DNA of 64,000 nt, taken from assembly GCA_963813975.1 (NCBI GenBank), contig CAWFAP010000006.1, positions 806,001 through 870,000 on the forward strand, given 5' to 3'. The notes under the pieces were generated by a model, which worked only from the letters and a program-made list of their open reading frames with translations, had not been told where the DNA came from and did not search any database. Both the position numbers and the translations under genes were made by a program. Source of the DNA: RYN-230 sp963813975. Its GTDB lineage: Bacteria > Actinomycetota > Actinomycetes > Streptosporangiales > Streptosporangiaceae. This document shows, one piece after another, positions 52,425-59,791 of the stretch. Positions within the stretch are counted from its first letter, which is position 1. Every line of letters begins with the position of its first letter.

Positions 52425-53936
52425 TCAGATCCTTCCGGTGGCAAGGTCCTCGGTGACCAGATCCGCCACGATGCGTGACCCGATGACGACCAGCGGCAGC
52501 CCGCCGCCCGGGTGTACCGACCCGCCGACCAGGTACAGCCCGGCCAGCGGGCCGCGGTTGCCCGGACGGCGGAACGGGGCCAGCCGGCCGTTGTGCGACG
52601 TGCCGTAGATGGAGCCCAGCCAGCCGTCGTACCGGCGCTCGAAGTCGGCCGGGGTCAGCGTCTCGCTGAACAGCATCCGGTCGCGCACGCCGAGACCCGC
52701 GGCGGCCAGCTTGTCCAGCAGCAGGTCCTGGTAGTCCGCGGCGGACCGGCCCCAGCTCTGCGGACTGCTGGCCGGGACGTTGACCAGCAGCGTCAGGTTC
52801 TCGTACCCGGCCGGGGCGGTGGCCCCGTCATGGACCGCGGGGCAGCCCACGTAGATGGTCGGGTCGGCGGGCGGCCGGCGGCGGTCGAAGATGTCCGCGA
52901 ACTCGGCCCGGTAGTCGCGGGAGAAGACGACGGTGTGGTGCGCAAGCCCGGGCGTCCGCCCGCGGACGGCGGCCAGCATCAGGAAGCCGGAGGACGACGG
53001 CCCGATCCGGGCGATCCGGCGGCGCAGCGGCCGGGACGGGCACAGGTCCCGGTACAGCCGGGCCGAGTCCGCGCCGCAGACCACGATGTCGGCGGGGACC
53101 CGCTCCCCGGCCACCAGCACGCCGCCCGCCCGGCCGCGGGGCGGCCAGCCGGTGGCCCGCCCGGAGGCCGGGCGGCCATCGGCCGTCAGGACCTGCGACA
53201 CCGTGGCCCCGGTGTGCACGACCACGCCCAGCTCAGACAGCAGCCGGGCCAGCGCGTCCCGCAGCCGGGCCAGCCCGCCCTCCACGTACCAGGCCCCCCG
53301 GGCGTGTTCCAGGTACGGGATGCACCCGACCGCCGCGGGCGCCCGGTACGGGGAGGAGCCGGAGTAGGTCGCGTACCGGCACGCGTACTGGATCAGCCGC
53401 GGGTCGGTGAAGAACCGGTGCGCGAGCCCGGCCAGCGTCTGCCCCGGCGCGCTGGCGAACAGGTCGGACAGGCTGGCCTGGCGGCGGGCCATCCCGGCCA
53501 GGTCCAGCGGGCCGGCCAGGAACGCCCGCTCGCTCGCCGCCCAGCACCGCTCTCCCCACTCGTAGAAGCGCATCCAGGCCTGGCCCTGCCCGGGCGAGAA
53601 CCGCTCCACCTCCGCGGCCATCGCGCCCGGGTCGCTGCGCGCGTCCAGCACGCTGCCGTCCGGGAAGTGATACCGGCAGACCGGGTCAACCTCGGTCAGG
53701 GTCACCATCTCGTCCAGCTTGCGGCCCGCCTCCGCGGCGAGCGCCCCGAACTGGTCCGGGAGGGTCAGCAGGGACGGGCCGAGCCCGAAGGTGAAACCGT
53801 CCCGGCGCAGCTCGGTCAGCTTGCCGCCGAGCTCGTGGCGGCGCTCGAACAGCTGGACCCGGTGTCCCCGGGCCGCCAGCCGGATCGCGGTGGCCATGCT
53901 GCCCACCCCGCCGCCGATCACCACGACATCACTCAT
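52425..53936 (-). CDS. CrtI/CrtD-family carotenoid desaturase
   Basis: 503 residues from ATG 53936, which overlaps the preceding gene's stop (ATGA). VVVIGGGVGSMATAIRLAARG is the FAD motif; GGKLTELRRDGFTFGLGPSLLTLPD and the C-terminal YLVGGSVHPGGGLPLVVIGSR place it in the CrtI/CrtD/CrtN group, closer to 3,4-desaturases (CrtD) because of the GGSVHPGGGLP ending. It probably adds a double bond to a hydroxylated acyclic carotenoid. An open frame reaching 54542 is a shadow extension and not used. Operon with the CruF-like gene and glycosyltransferase. Confidence 0.88.
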   Translation of the reverse strand: MSDVVVIGGGVGSMATAIRLAARGHRVQLFERRHELGGKLTELRRDGFTFGLGPSLLTLPDQFGALAAEAGRKLDEMVTLTEVDPVCRYHFPDGSVLDARSDPGAMAAEVERFSPGQGQAWMRFYEWGERCWAASERAFLAGPLDLAGMARRQASLSDLFASAPGQTLAGLAHRFFTDPRLIQYACRYATYSGSSPYRAPAAVGCIPYLEHARGAWYVEGGLARLRDALARLLSELGVVVHTGATVSQVLTADGRPASGRATGWPPRGRAGGVLVAGERVPADIVVCGADSARLYRDLCPSRPLRRRIARIGPSSSGFLMLAAVRGRTPGLAHHTVVFSRDYRAEFADIFDRRRPPADPTIYVGCPAVHDGATAPAGYENLTLLVNVPASSPQSWGRSAADYQDLLLDKLAAAGLGVRDRMLFSETLTPADFERRYDGWLGSIYGTSHNGRLAPFRRPGNRGPLAGLYLVGGSVHPGGGLPLVVIGSRIVADLVTEDLATGRI

Positions 53937-54862
53937 GGGCGCTGCGTTCCTCCCGGTTGGCTGCGGGCGCGGCGCGTCCAGGCCAGCGCGGCCGGGATAC
54001 CCATGCCGAGCGCCCCGGCCAGCGCGACCCCCCGGCCGTGCGGGAAGATCACCGCGAACCCCACAGTTTCCATAACGGCCATCACGGTGTAGGTGGCGAG
54101 CAGCCCGGGATGGGTTCTCGTTATCTGCCCTTGTTCGTGTGGCCCGGCCATCTGGTCCGGGCCAGCCGGGTGCGGGGCGGTGGACCGGAGGCCGGGCCCG
54201 GGCAGGCCCTCGAACACGGCCATCAGCACGGCGGACACCAGCAGCCAGCCCGCGAAGTTGCTGAGCGGCACGCCCTGGTACGGGCCGTGGTGAGCCCAGC
54301 GCCAGAACCCGTTGCCGATCATCTGCGGATCCAGGAACAGGTCCCAGGCGGTCAGCGCGACCGCGCCCGCGGCGATCCGCCCGGCGCGGCTGCGGGCCAG
54401 GGCGGCGCCGACGGCGTACGCGGGCAGCCCCATCGCGGCCCAGGCCAGCGGGACGACCAGCGGCACTGTCCCCGCGGCCGGGCGCAGCAGCCCGGTGTAG
54501 CGGTAGGCGCCGAACGGGAACCCGGTCCGCGTCCCGGTCCACTCGGCGGCCAGTCCCAGTGCGAACGCGGCGGCGGCCGCGGCTGCGGCGCGGGGCCAGC
54601 CCGGCCCGAGGGCGGTGAACGACACGCTCGCCGCGGCCAGCGCCGCGACGATCAGCGTGACGAAGATCTCCAAATGGCCGGCCCGGGAGGAGATCACCTG
54701 GGCCACGGCCATGGCCGTGAGCGCGACCCAGCCGGCCACCGCGGCCGCGCGGTACGCCGCCCGCGGCCCGGACCTGGTTTGTCCGGCGGCGTCGGGGCGG
54801 AGTTGAATAGCGGTCCTGACGCCCGGACCCGGCCCGGGATTACCGGCGGCGGCTGGTGGCAT
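53933..54862 (-). CDS. cruF: CruF-like carotenoid 1,2-hydratase (DUF422 family), membrane protein
   Basis: 309 residues with about seven hydrophobic segments. RTGFPFGAYRYTGLL, WAAMGLPAYAVGA, WDLFLDPQMIGNGFWRW and GVPLSNFAGWLLVS are the DUF422/CruF blocks. CruF adds water across the C1,2 double bond of gamma-carotene or lycopene-type ends, giving the hydroxyl that glycosyltransferases use. First gene of a three-gene minus-strand operon. Only 19 bases separate its ATG from the divergent litR; the Pro-rich N-terminus may be partly non-coding (GTG 54820 is in frame). Confidence 0.87.
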   Translation of the reverse strand: MPPAAAGNPGPGPGVRTAIQLRPDAAGQTRSGPRAAYRAAAVAGWVALTAMAVAQVISSRAGHLEIFVTLIVAALAAASVSFTALGPGWPRAAAAAAAAFALGLAAEWTGTRTGFPFGAYRYTGLLRPAAGTVPLVVPLAWAAMGLPAYAVGAALARSRAGRIAAGAVALTAWDLFLDPQMIGNGFWRWAHHGPYQGVPLSNFAGWLLVSAVLMAVFEGLPGPGLRSTAPHPAGPDQMAGPHEQGQITRTHPGLLATYTVMAVMETVGFAVIFPHGRGVALAGALGMGIPAALAWTRRARSQPGGTQRP

Positions 54863-54881
54863 AAGTCACTTCAGGAAGGTC

Positions 54882-55967
54882 ATGACAGACACAGTCGGTT
54901 TCAGCGTGGGAGCGGTGGCCCGCCGTCTCGGGGTGGCGCCGTCTACCTTGCGCACCTGGAACCGGCGGTACGGGATAGGCGCCCGGGAACTCAGTCCCGG
55001 GAAGCACCGGCGCTACACGGCGGAGGACATCACCCGCCTCGAGCACATGCAGAAGCTCATCCTGCGCGGTGCGGCCCCCGCCGATGCGGCCCGGGCCGCC
55101 CTGACGGGCCCGGTGACGATGGTCCCGGCCCAGGCCGAGACAGACGGCGGCGCCCCGGCCGGTGGCCCGGGGGACGGGGAGCCCGGCGGGCGGCCGACCG
55201 CGGTGCTGGTCCCCAGGGCGGCGGGGGCTGGAAGAGCGGGTGCCGGGCCCGACGGGGACGAAGGCGGGGCGGGCAGCCTTCCCGGCGAGCGGCTCCCGGC
55301 CGCCCGCCCAGGTCCGGGTCATGGCTCCGGGGGCCAGCGCCTGGCCCTGCCTGGTGCGTCGGCCGCGGCCCGCGGCCTGGCCCGCGCCATGCTGGCCCTG
55401 GACGAGAAGCGGGTCAGCGAGGCCATCCAGGTCACCCTGGCCCAGGACGGCAGCGTCCGCACCTGGCAGGAACTGCTGCTCCCGGTGCTCTCTGGGGTGG
55501 GTACCCGGTTCGAGCACACCGGGACGTGCGTCGAAGCCGAGCACCTGCTGTCGATGGCGGTCATGGCCGCGTTCTCCCGGCGCACCGCTGAGCGGCCCGG
55601 CCAGGCGCGGCACCGGGCGGTCCTGCTCGCCTCGGCCCAGGGCGAGCAGCACAGCCTGCCCCTCTACGCACTCGCGGCGGCGCTGGCCGAGCGGGGGATC
55701 GACAGCCGGATGCTCGGCTCTGACCTCCCGTACTTCGCGCTGGCGGCCGCCGTCCGGCGCACCGGCCCCGCGGTGGTCTTCCTGTGGTCCCAGGTTCCGG
55801 CGACCGGCGATCCGGCGGTGCTGCCTGACCTGTCGCCGCGCCGCCCGGGCGCCCGGCTGATCCTCGGCGGCCCGGGCTGGGCCCGGGACCGGATTCCGGC
55901 CGGGGCCCGGCTCGTCGGCTCCCTGCCCGAGGCGCTGACCGAAGTCGTGGCGGCCCTCGGCTACTGA
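54882..55967 (+). CDS. litR: MerR-type regulator with cobalamin-binding domain, LitR-like (paralogue B)
   Basis: 361 residues. MerR helix-turn-helix (FSVGAVARRLGVAPSTLRTWNRRYGI), a ~90-residue Gly/Pro-rich insertion, a helical cap and a B12 Rossmann domain with the lower-ligand histidine in QGEQHSLPLYAL and GGPGW. The cap motif W-x9-EH reads F-x9-EH (RFEHTGTCVEAEH), keeping an aromatic residue. In Streptomyces LitR binds adenosylcobalamin, represses in the dark and controls the ECF sigma factor LitS; an ECF sigma gene follows here. AGGAAGG precedes the ATG. Confidence 0.88.
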   Translation: MTDTVGFSVGAVARRLGVAPSTLRTWNRRYGIGARELSPGKHRRYTAEDITRLEHMQKLILRGAAPADAARAALTGPVTMVPAQAETDGGAPAGGPGDGEPGGRPTAVLVPRAAGAGRAGAGPDGDEGGAGSLPGERLPAARPGPGHGSGGQRLALPGASAAARGLARAMLALDEKRVSEAIQVTLAQDGSVRTWQELLLPVLSGVGTRFEHTGTCVEAEHLLSMAVMAAFSRRTAERPGQARHRAVLLASAQGEQHSLPLYALAAALAERGIDSRMLGSDLPYFALAAAVRRTGPAVVFLWSQVPATGDPAVLPDLSPRRPGARLILGGPGWARDRIPAGARLVGSLPEALTEVVAALGY

Positions 55968-56220
55968 GTTCCAGGGGGCCGGCCTCCGGCCTGCTGATCT
56001 CTCCGCCCGGCGGATAGCGGCGGCCTGATCGGGCTGCCGCGTCGGGTACCGCCGCACCGCTCCCTCCTCCGTGCGCTACCCGGGCCGGTGTCTTCCGGCC
56101 TGGTTTCTCCCCCAGCCCGGCGGGTAGCGGCGGGCCCGTTCTGGCCGCGCGAGTCTGGGCCCGGGCAACGGGTTCCCCGTTTTCCGGCTTACCTGTCTTC
56201 GGCGGCGGCAGCCTCCCCGG

Positions 56221-56249
56221 TTGCGCAAAGCCCGATTCTCGGCTATGAA
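56221..56249 (+). promoter_or_regulatory. Candidate housekeeping promoter of the ECF sigma gene
   Basis: TTGCGC (56221-56226) and TATGAA (56244-56249) are separated by 17 bases in an AT-richer patch, 79 bases before the GTG at 56328. The rest of the 55968-56327 gap is GC-rich with no gene seen. Confidence 0.5.
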
Positions 56250-56327
56250 TAACTTTTGAAGCGATTTTTGCGGGCGGCAGCCGAGCCAGGACCTGGCCGG
56301 GCCGGCCGGGAAGGACGGGGGCGCGAC

Positions 56328-56867
56328 GTGCGCGCAGACAAGATCAGGGAGATCGGCGTTCGCCTGGCCGGGGCCCACGATGACGCGTTCGGTGACTGCT
56401 ACGCCGAGCTCGGGCCGCTGCTGCGGCGCTATCTCCGCGGCCGGGTCCCGGACGCGGACATCGACGACGTGGTCCAGGTGGTGTTCGTGGAGGTATGGCG
56501 CTTCCGGGGCCGCTTCGATCCGTCGCGGAGCCTGGAGGCCTGGGTGCTCACGATCGCCCGCAGGCGGGCGATCGACCACCTGCGGGCCCGGCACCGGGAC
56601 ACGGTGCCCCTCGAGGACGCCATGTCGATGGCCGGCCCCGACGGGCGCGACATCGCCAGCCGGATCGACCGGTCGCGGGACATGCAGATGGTCCTGGCCC
56701 GGCTGCCCGACCTGCAGCGGGAGGCGATCGAGATGGCGTACTACGCGGACCTGACCCAGCGCGAGATCGCCGAGCGGCTGGACGTGCCGCTGGGCACCAT
56801 CAAGGCCCGGACCGCGCGCGGCCTGCGCCTGCTGGGCGCCCTGATGGTCTCGCCCGCCGCGATGTGA
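56328..56867 (+). CDS. ECF-family RNA polymerase sigma factor, LitS-like by context
   Basis: 179 residues from GTG 56328. Region 2 (VPDADIDDVVQVVFVEVWRFRGRFDPSRSLEAWVLTIARRRAIDHLRARH, seen in parts) and region 4 (LPDLQREAIEMAYYADLTQREIAERLDVPLGTIKARTARGLRLL) are complete. No anti-sigma gene is adjacent. Because it follows a LitR-like gene at the end of a carotenoid cluster, it may be the LitS-type factor that transcribes crt genes in light. TTG 56256 is an alternative start but lacks a Shine-Dalgarno and crosses the promoter candidate. Confidence 0.87.
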   Translation: MRADKIREIGVRLAGAHDDAFGDCYAELGPLLRRYLRGRVPDADIDDVVQVVFVEVWRFRGRFDPSRSLEAWVLTIARRRAIDHLRARHRDTVPLEDAMSMAGPDGRDIASRIDRSRDMQMVLARLPDLQREAIEMAYYADLTQREIAERLDVPLGTIKARTARGLRLLGALMVSPAAM

Positions 56868-56916
56868 TCAGTCCCGGCCTGACCGGGCGACTGCGACCCG
56901 GCGTGCGTGAGCCGGT

Positions 56917-58209
56917 TCAGCGGGGCGGTACGAGCGAGCCGTTGCGCACGGCCTCCGCGGCCAGCACGCCGAAAAGGTAGAAGTACGCTGCTTCCTCGTC
57001 GTCGAAGGAACGCACCTCGTGCCGGACGCCGTCGGCCGCGCTGAAGACCTCGAACCCGTCCTCGGTCCGCAGCAGGCACATCGCGCCGTCAGACTCTTGC
57101 TCCAGCGCGTAAGCCGACCGCGGGACCGCGGCCAGGTCCGCGAGCTCCGAGAAGATCGCCCGGGTCGGCACCCGCTGCTTGCGGGCGGAGCGCCGGCCGA
57201 CCTTGGGGGCCTGCCGTCTGCGACCCGGCCCGGGGGCGGCGGGGGCGTCAAGGATCCCCTCCGGGCCGGCCATGCCGTTCCAGCTGGCCATGCCGTGCCC
57301 ATTCGCCCCGGCGGCCGCCCCGGGAACGACGCGCTCGTTCCAGTCCCCGGGGTTGGCGGGTGACCCGTTGCGGTTCCAGCCGCCGGTGTCGGCGGGAGCG
57401 CCGCCGCCACTCCAGCCGCCCGTATCAGCGGGGGATCCGCTGCGGTTCCAGCCACCGGGGTGGGCCGGGGATCCGTTGCGGTCCCAGTTCCCGGTGCCCG
57501 GCGGAGTGCCGTTGCGGTTCCAGCCCCCTGTATCGGCGGGCGCGCCATTCCGGTTCTTCCATGCGCCGGTGTCGTCGGGAGCGCCGCCGCCGTTCCAGCC
57601 CGCGGGAGTTCCGTTGCCGTTCCAGCTCCCGCTGCCGGCCGGGGGGCCAGTACCGTTCCAGGCGCCGGCCGGGGCCAGCGCGGGTTCGCTCACGTAGCCG
57701 GCCCCGCCGTCCCGGCCGCGCGGATCCCGCCCCCCGGTGGCGGCGGGAGGCGCCGGTGGCCGCTGAGGGGAGCCGTAGGGATAGGACGGCATCGGCTGCG
57801 AGCCGTTCACCGGGGCTCGCCGGGGCAGGTTCTGTTCTGCCTTCTCCTCGGTCAGGCCGGCCACTTCGTCGCGCGGGGTCAGCAGCTCGTACACGCCCCG
57901 GTCCACCTGCCAGTAACCGAGTTCCCGGGCCCTCCGGCCGTCCTGGCCAAGATAGGCGATGTGCAGCCGGTCGCCGTGGTCATCCAGCACCAGGCACGGA
58001 TCCCCATGGAAGCTGCCCACCGGACGCGACTCCCAGAGCCCGTCAACCTCCGCCCTGATCACATGCTTACGCCAGTGCCCCGGAGCCGGCTCGAAGCCCA
58101 GTTCCTCCGGCGGCGGGCACGCCGCGAACAGGACCACATCGGAACTGGACGGGCCGACTCCTACCTCGTAGGGCACCCCGCGATAGGCGGCCATAAGCCT
58201 GAAGCGCAT
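56917..58209 (-). CDS. Unrecognised protein with Trp-Asn-Gly repeat linker
   Basis: 430 residues in three parts. Residues 1-~125 form a globular domain (MRFRLMAAYRGVPYEVGVG ... DRLHIAYLGQDGRRARELGYWQVDRG). Residues ~135-310 are tandem repeats of GGWNRNGSPADT-type units, low-complexity and probably disordered. Residues ~345-430 form a second small domain (SAYALEQESDGAMCLLRTED ... AAYFYLFGVLAAEAV). I do not recognise either domain. No signal peptide or membrane segment. Operon with the 147-residue gene upstream (3-base gap), convergent with the ECF gene. Confidence 0.65.
   Translation of the reverse strand: MRFRLMAAYRGVPYEVGVGPSSSDVVLFAACPPPEELGFEPAPGHWRKHVIRAEVDGLWESRPVGSFHGDPCLVLDDHGDRLHIAYLGQDGRRARELGYWQVDRGVYELLTPRDEVAGLTEEKAEQNLPRRAPVNGSQPMPSYPYGSPQRPPAPPAATGGRDPRGRDGGAGYVSEPALAPAGAWNGTGPPAGSGSWNGNGTPAGWNGGGAPDDTGAWKNRNGAPADTGGWNRNGTPPGTGNWDRNGSPAHPGGWNRSGSPADTGGWSGGGAPADTGGWNRNGSPANPGDWNERVVPGAAAGANGHGMASWNGMAGPEGILDAPAAPGPGRRRQAPKVGRRSARKQRVPTRAIFSELADLAAVPRSAYALEQESDGAMCLLRTEDGFEVFSAADGVRHEVRSFDDEEAAYFYLFGVLAAEAVRNGSLVPPR
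57330..57660 (-). repeat. Tandem in-frame repeats encoding (GGWNRNGxPADT)n
   Basis: About eight degenerate units of 36-42 bases encode Trp-Asn/Arg-Asn-Gly segments spaced 12-14 residues apart. They are coding repeats inside the 430-residue gene, not a CRISPR array: there are no unique spacers, and the pattern follows codons. Confidence 0.75.
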
Positions 58210-58212
58210 GGC

Positions 58213-58656
58213 TCACAGCCCCCTCGACGGCCGCAGCCAGGACTGCCCGTCGTAGCGGGCGATGAACTCCTCCCCGCCCAGCACGATCCGGTGGATCTCC
58301 GCTCCCACCGGGACCGGTATCGGCAGCGTGTAGAACTCGGGGATGGGGCTGCGGGACAGGCTGTTCTGGCCGTCCGCGGGCGGGGACGCCAGCGAGGGAT
58401 CCATCTCCAGGGCGAGCCAGCGCATGACATAGATCTCCGCGAGCTCGGCGGTGAAGTCTGAGCCCTCATAGCCAAGGTTGAGCGAATCATAGAAATTCGC
58501 GGGGCCGTGGAAGGCACAGTCCCTGGCCCGGTACACATACCCAGCAATCACCGAACGCCGCCCGGTCAGATAGGGCTCGACCAGGCGGGGCGGGATGACC
58601 TTTTGCATCGGCGTTCCCGGTTCGATGATCCTGACCATGTGCTCAGCCTCTGTCAC
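58213..58656 (-). CDS. Unrecognised 147-residue protein, operon partner of the repeat protein
   Basis: 147 residues from GTG 58656 with GGAGGGG upstream. It contains IPPRLVEPYLTGRRSVIAGYVYRA, a Tyr/Asp-rich middle (NFYDSLNLGYEGSDFTAELAEIYVMRWLALEMD, in parts) and a beta-like C-terminus ending EEFIARYDGQSWLRP. No signal peptide, no membrane segment. I do not recognise the family. Its tight spacing with the 430-residue gene suggests joint function; an effector/immunity-like pair is conceivable but nothing in the sequence proves it. Confidence 0.6.
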   Translation of the reverse strand: MTEAEHMVRIIEPGTPMQKVIPPRLVEPYLTGRRSVIAGYVYRARDCAFHGPANFYDSLNLGYEGSDFTAELAEIYVMRWLALEMDPSLASPPADGQNSLSRSPIPEFYTLPIPVPVGAEIHRIVLGGEEFIARYDGQSWLRPSRGL

Positions 58657-58793
58657 ACGCTCCCCTCCGGTCGGCCTTCGGTGCAGTTCAAAAGACTCTC
58701 ATACGGCGATTTCCGCCTCAACTGCTTCGCCTGCAGTCGCGTTCCGGCCCATTTTGGCCGGTTTGCCACCTGCCTGCTGAGCTATCGGGACAC

Positions 58794-58807
58794 CGTCACG
58801 CGTGACG
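58794..58807. promoter_or_regulatory. Perfect 14-bp palindrome, candidate operator
   Basis: CGTCACGCGTGACG is an exact palindrome between the divergent 58656 gene and the SseB-family gene at 58942. It is not within any credible gene. The protein that might bind it is unknown; the TCAC/GTGA half-sites are too close for a BldD box. Confidence 0.35.
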
Positions 58808-58929
58808 CTGCGGCGGGCCCGGGACACTGTGGTCGCATCGGGCCGGGCGCCACTGCGCCACGGCGCGGCCGTCAGCGCTAGAGCTTACGGGGGATAGCGC
58901 CAGCCGTCAGGGTGTCGCCGCAGATGGCC

Positions 58930-58935
58930 TAGGGT
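58930..58935 (+). promoter_or_regulatory. Probable -10 hexamer (TAGGGT), leaderless start
   Basis: TAGGGT ends 6 bases before GTG 58942 with no Shine-Dalgarno, predicting a leaderless transcript. Confidence 0.5.
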
Positions 58936-58941
58936 TGGGAC

Positions 58942-59739
58942 GTGCATGGGCTGACCGTGGCTGAGCCGAAATTCCCGGGAGACGACGGTGCCGCCGACCC
59001 GGCGGTGCTCACCGCGCTGACCGCGTACGCGGCAGGCCAGGGGAGTGAGCACGCCGCGCTGGCCGCGCTGGCCCAATCCCGACTGCTGGTGCCCGTGGTG
59101 GCCGTGCTGGCCGAGGCGGGCGAGCAGGGCGCCGAGAAGTCCACGGAGATGGCGCTGCCCACCCTGGTCGCCCAGGACGGCAGCCGGGCCATGCTCGCCT
59201 TCACCTGCCTCGACGCGCTCAAGCGGTGGCGCGGCGACGCACGCCCGGTCCCGGTTCCCGCGGCCAGTGCCTGGCTGGCCGGCTCCCAGGACGCCGACGC
59301 GGTGGTGATCGACGTGGCGGGCCCGGTCACCCTGGCCGTGGACGGCACCCGGCTCGCGGCGCTCGCGGCGGGCCGGCCGGTCCCGCTGCCGCACCAGGAT
59401 CCCGAGGTGCTGGCCGCCCTGCAGCAGGCGCTGGCGCGTGAGCCGCTGATCGTGGCGGCCTCCCTGACCACGCCCGATCAGCACGTCACGGCGGCGGGTG
59501 CGGGGGGCCCGGGTGGGGCGTGCGACGACCCGGCCGGGGAGAGCGCCGGCGTGGCCTCGGCGTCTCCCGGGGCCGACCTGGCGCTCCAGGTCACGCTGGC
59601 CCCCGGGTGTGACCCGGCCGCGGCCGGGGCGGCGGTCCGCCGGGCGGCGGACGCCATGCTGGCCGCCACCGGTGCCCGGCTGCGGCGCGGTGTTGAGGTA
59701 TCGGTGCTCCAGGCGGGCCGGACGGCTGGGCCGGCGTGA
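58942..59739 (+). CDS. SseB-family protein
   Basis: 265 residues. The segment SRLLVPVVAVLAEAGEQGAEKSTEMALPTLVAQDGSRAMLAFTCLDALKRW (seen in parts) is the SseB N-terminal domain, followed by AVVIDVAGPVTLAVDGTRLAAL. The enteric SseB link to serine sensitivity is not informative about function here. In actinobacteria such genes often neighbour aro or infC genes; here aroC follows after 52 bases. Predicted leaderless from the TAGGGT hexamer. Confidence 0.82.
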   Translation: MHGLTVAEPKFPGDDGAADPAVLTALTAYAAGQGSEHAALAALAQSRLLVPVVAVLAEAGEQGAEKSTEMALPTLVAQDGSRAMLAFTCLDALKRWRGDARPVPVPAASAWLAGSQDADAVVIDVAGPVTLAVDGTRLAALAAGRPVPLPHQDPEVLAALQQALAREPLIVAASLTTPDQHVTAAGAGGPGGACDDPAGESAGVASASPGADLALQVTLAPGCDPAAAGAAVRRAADAMLAATGARLRRGVEVSVLQAGRTAGPA

Positions 59740-59791
59740 GCGACTTGCGCAGCGCCGTCTGGGGATGGACCGCCGGTAGGAGGATCGGGAC

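Noticed and set aside
52425..54542. A 705-residue version of the CrtD-like desaturase
   Set aside because: The first ~200 residues are antisense-frame sequence through the CruF-like gene. ATG 53936 gives the correct FAD-binding N-terminus and overlaps the CruF-like stop.
44150..56867. Lycopene cyclase gene (crtY, crtL or crtYc/Yd) in the carotenoid cluster
   Set aside because: No gene in the cluster shows cyclase motifs. The seven-helix-like gene at 53933 matches CruF/DUF422 blocks instead.
57330..57660. CRISPR-like regularly spaced repeats
   Set aside because: The period follows codons, the units are contiguous and degenerate, and there are no unique spacers or cas genes.
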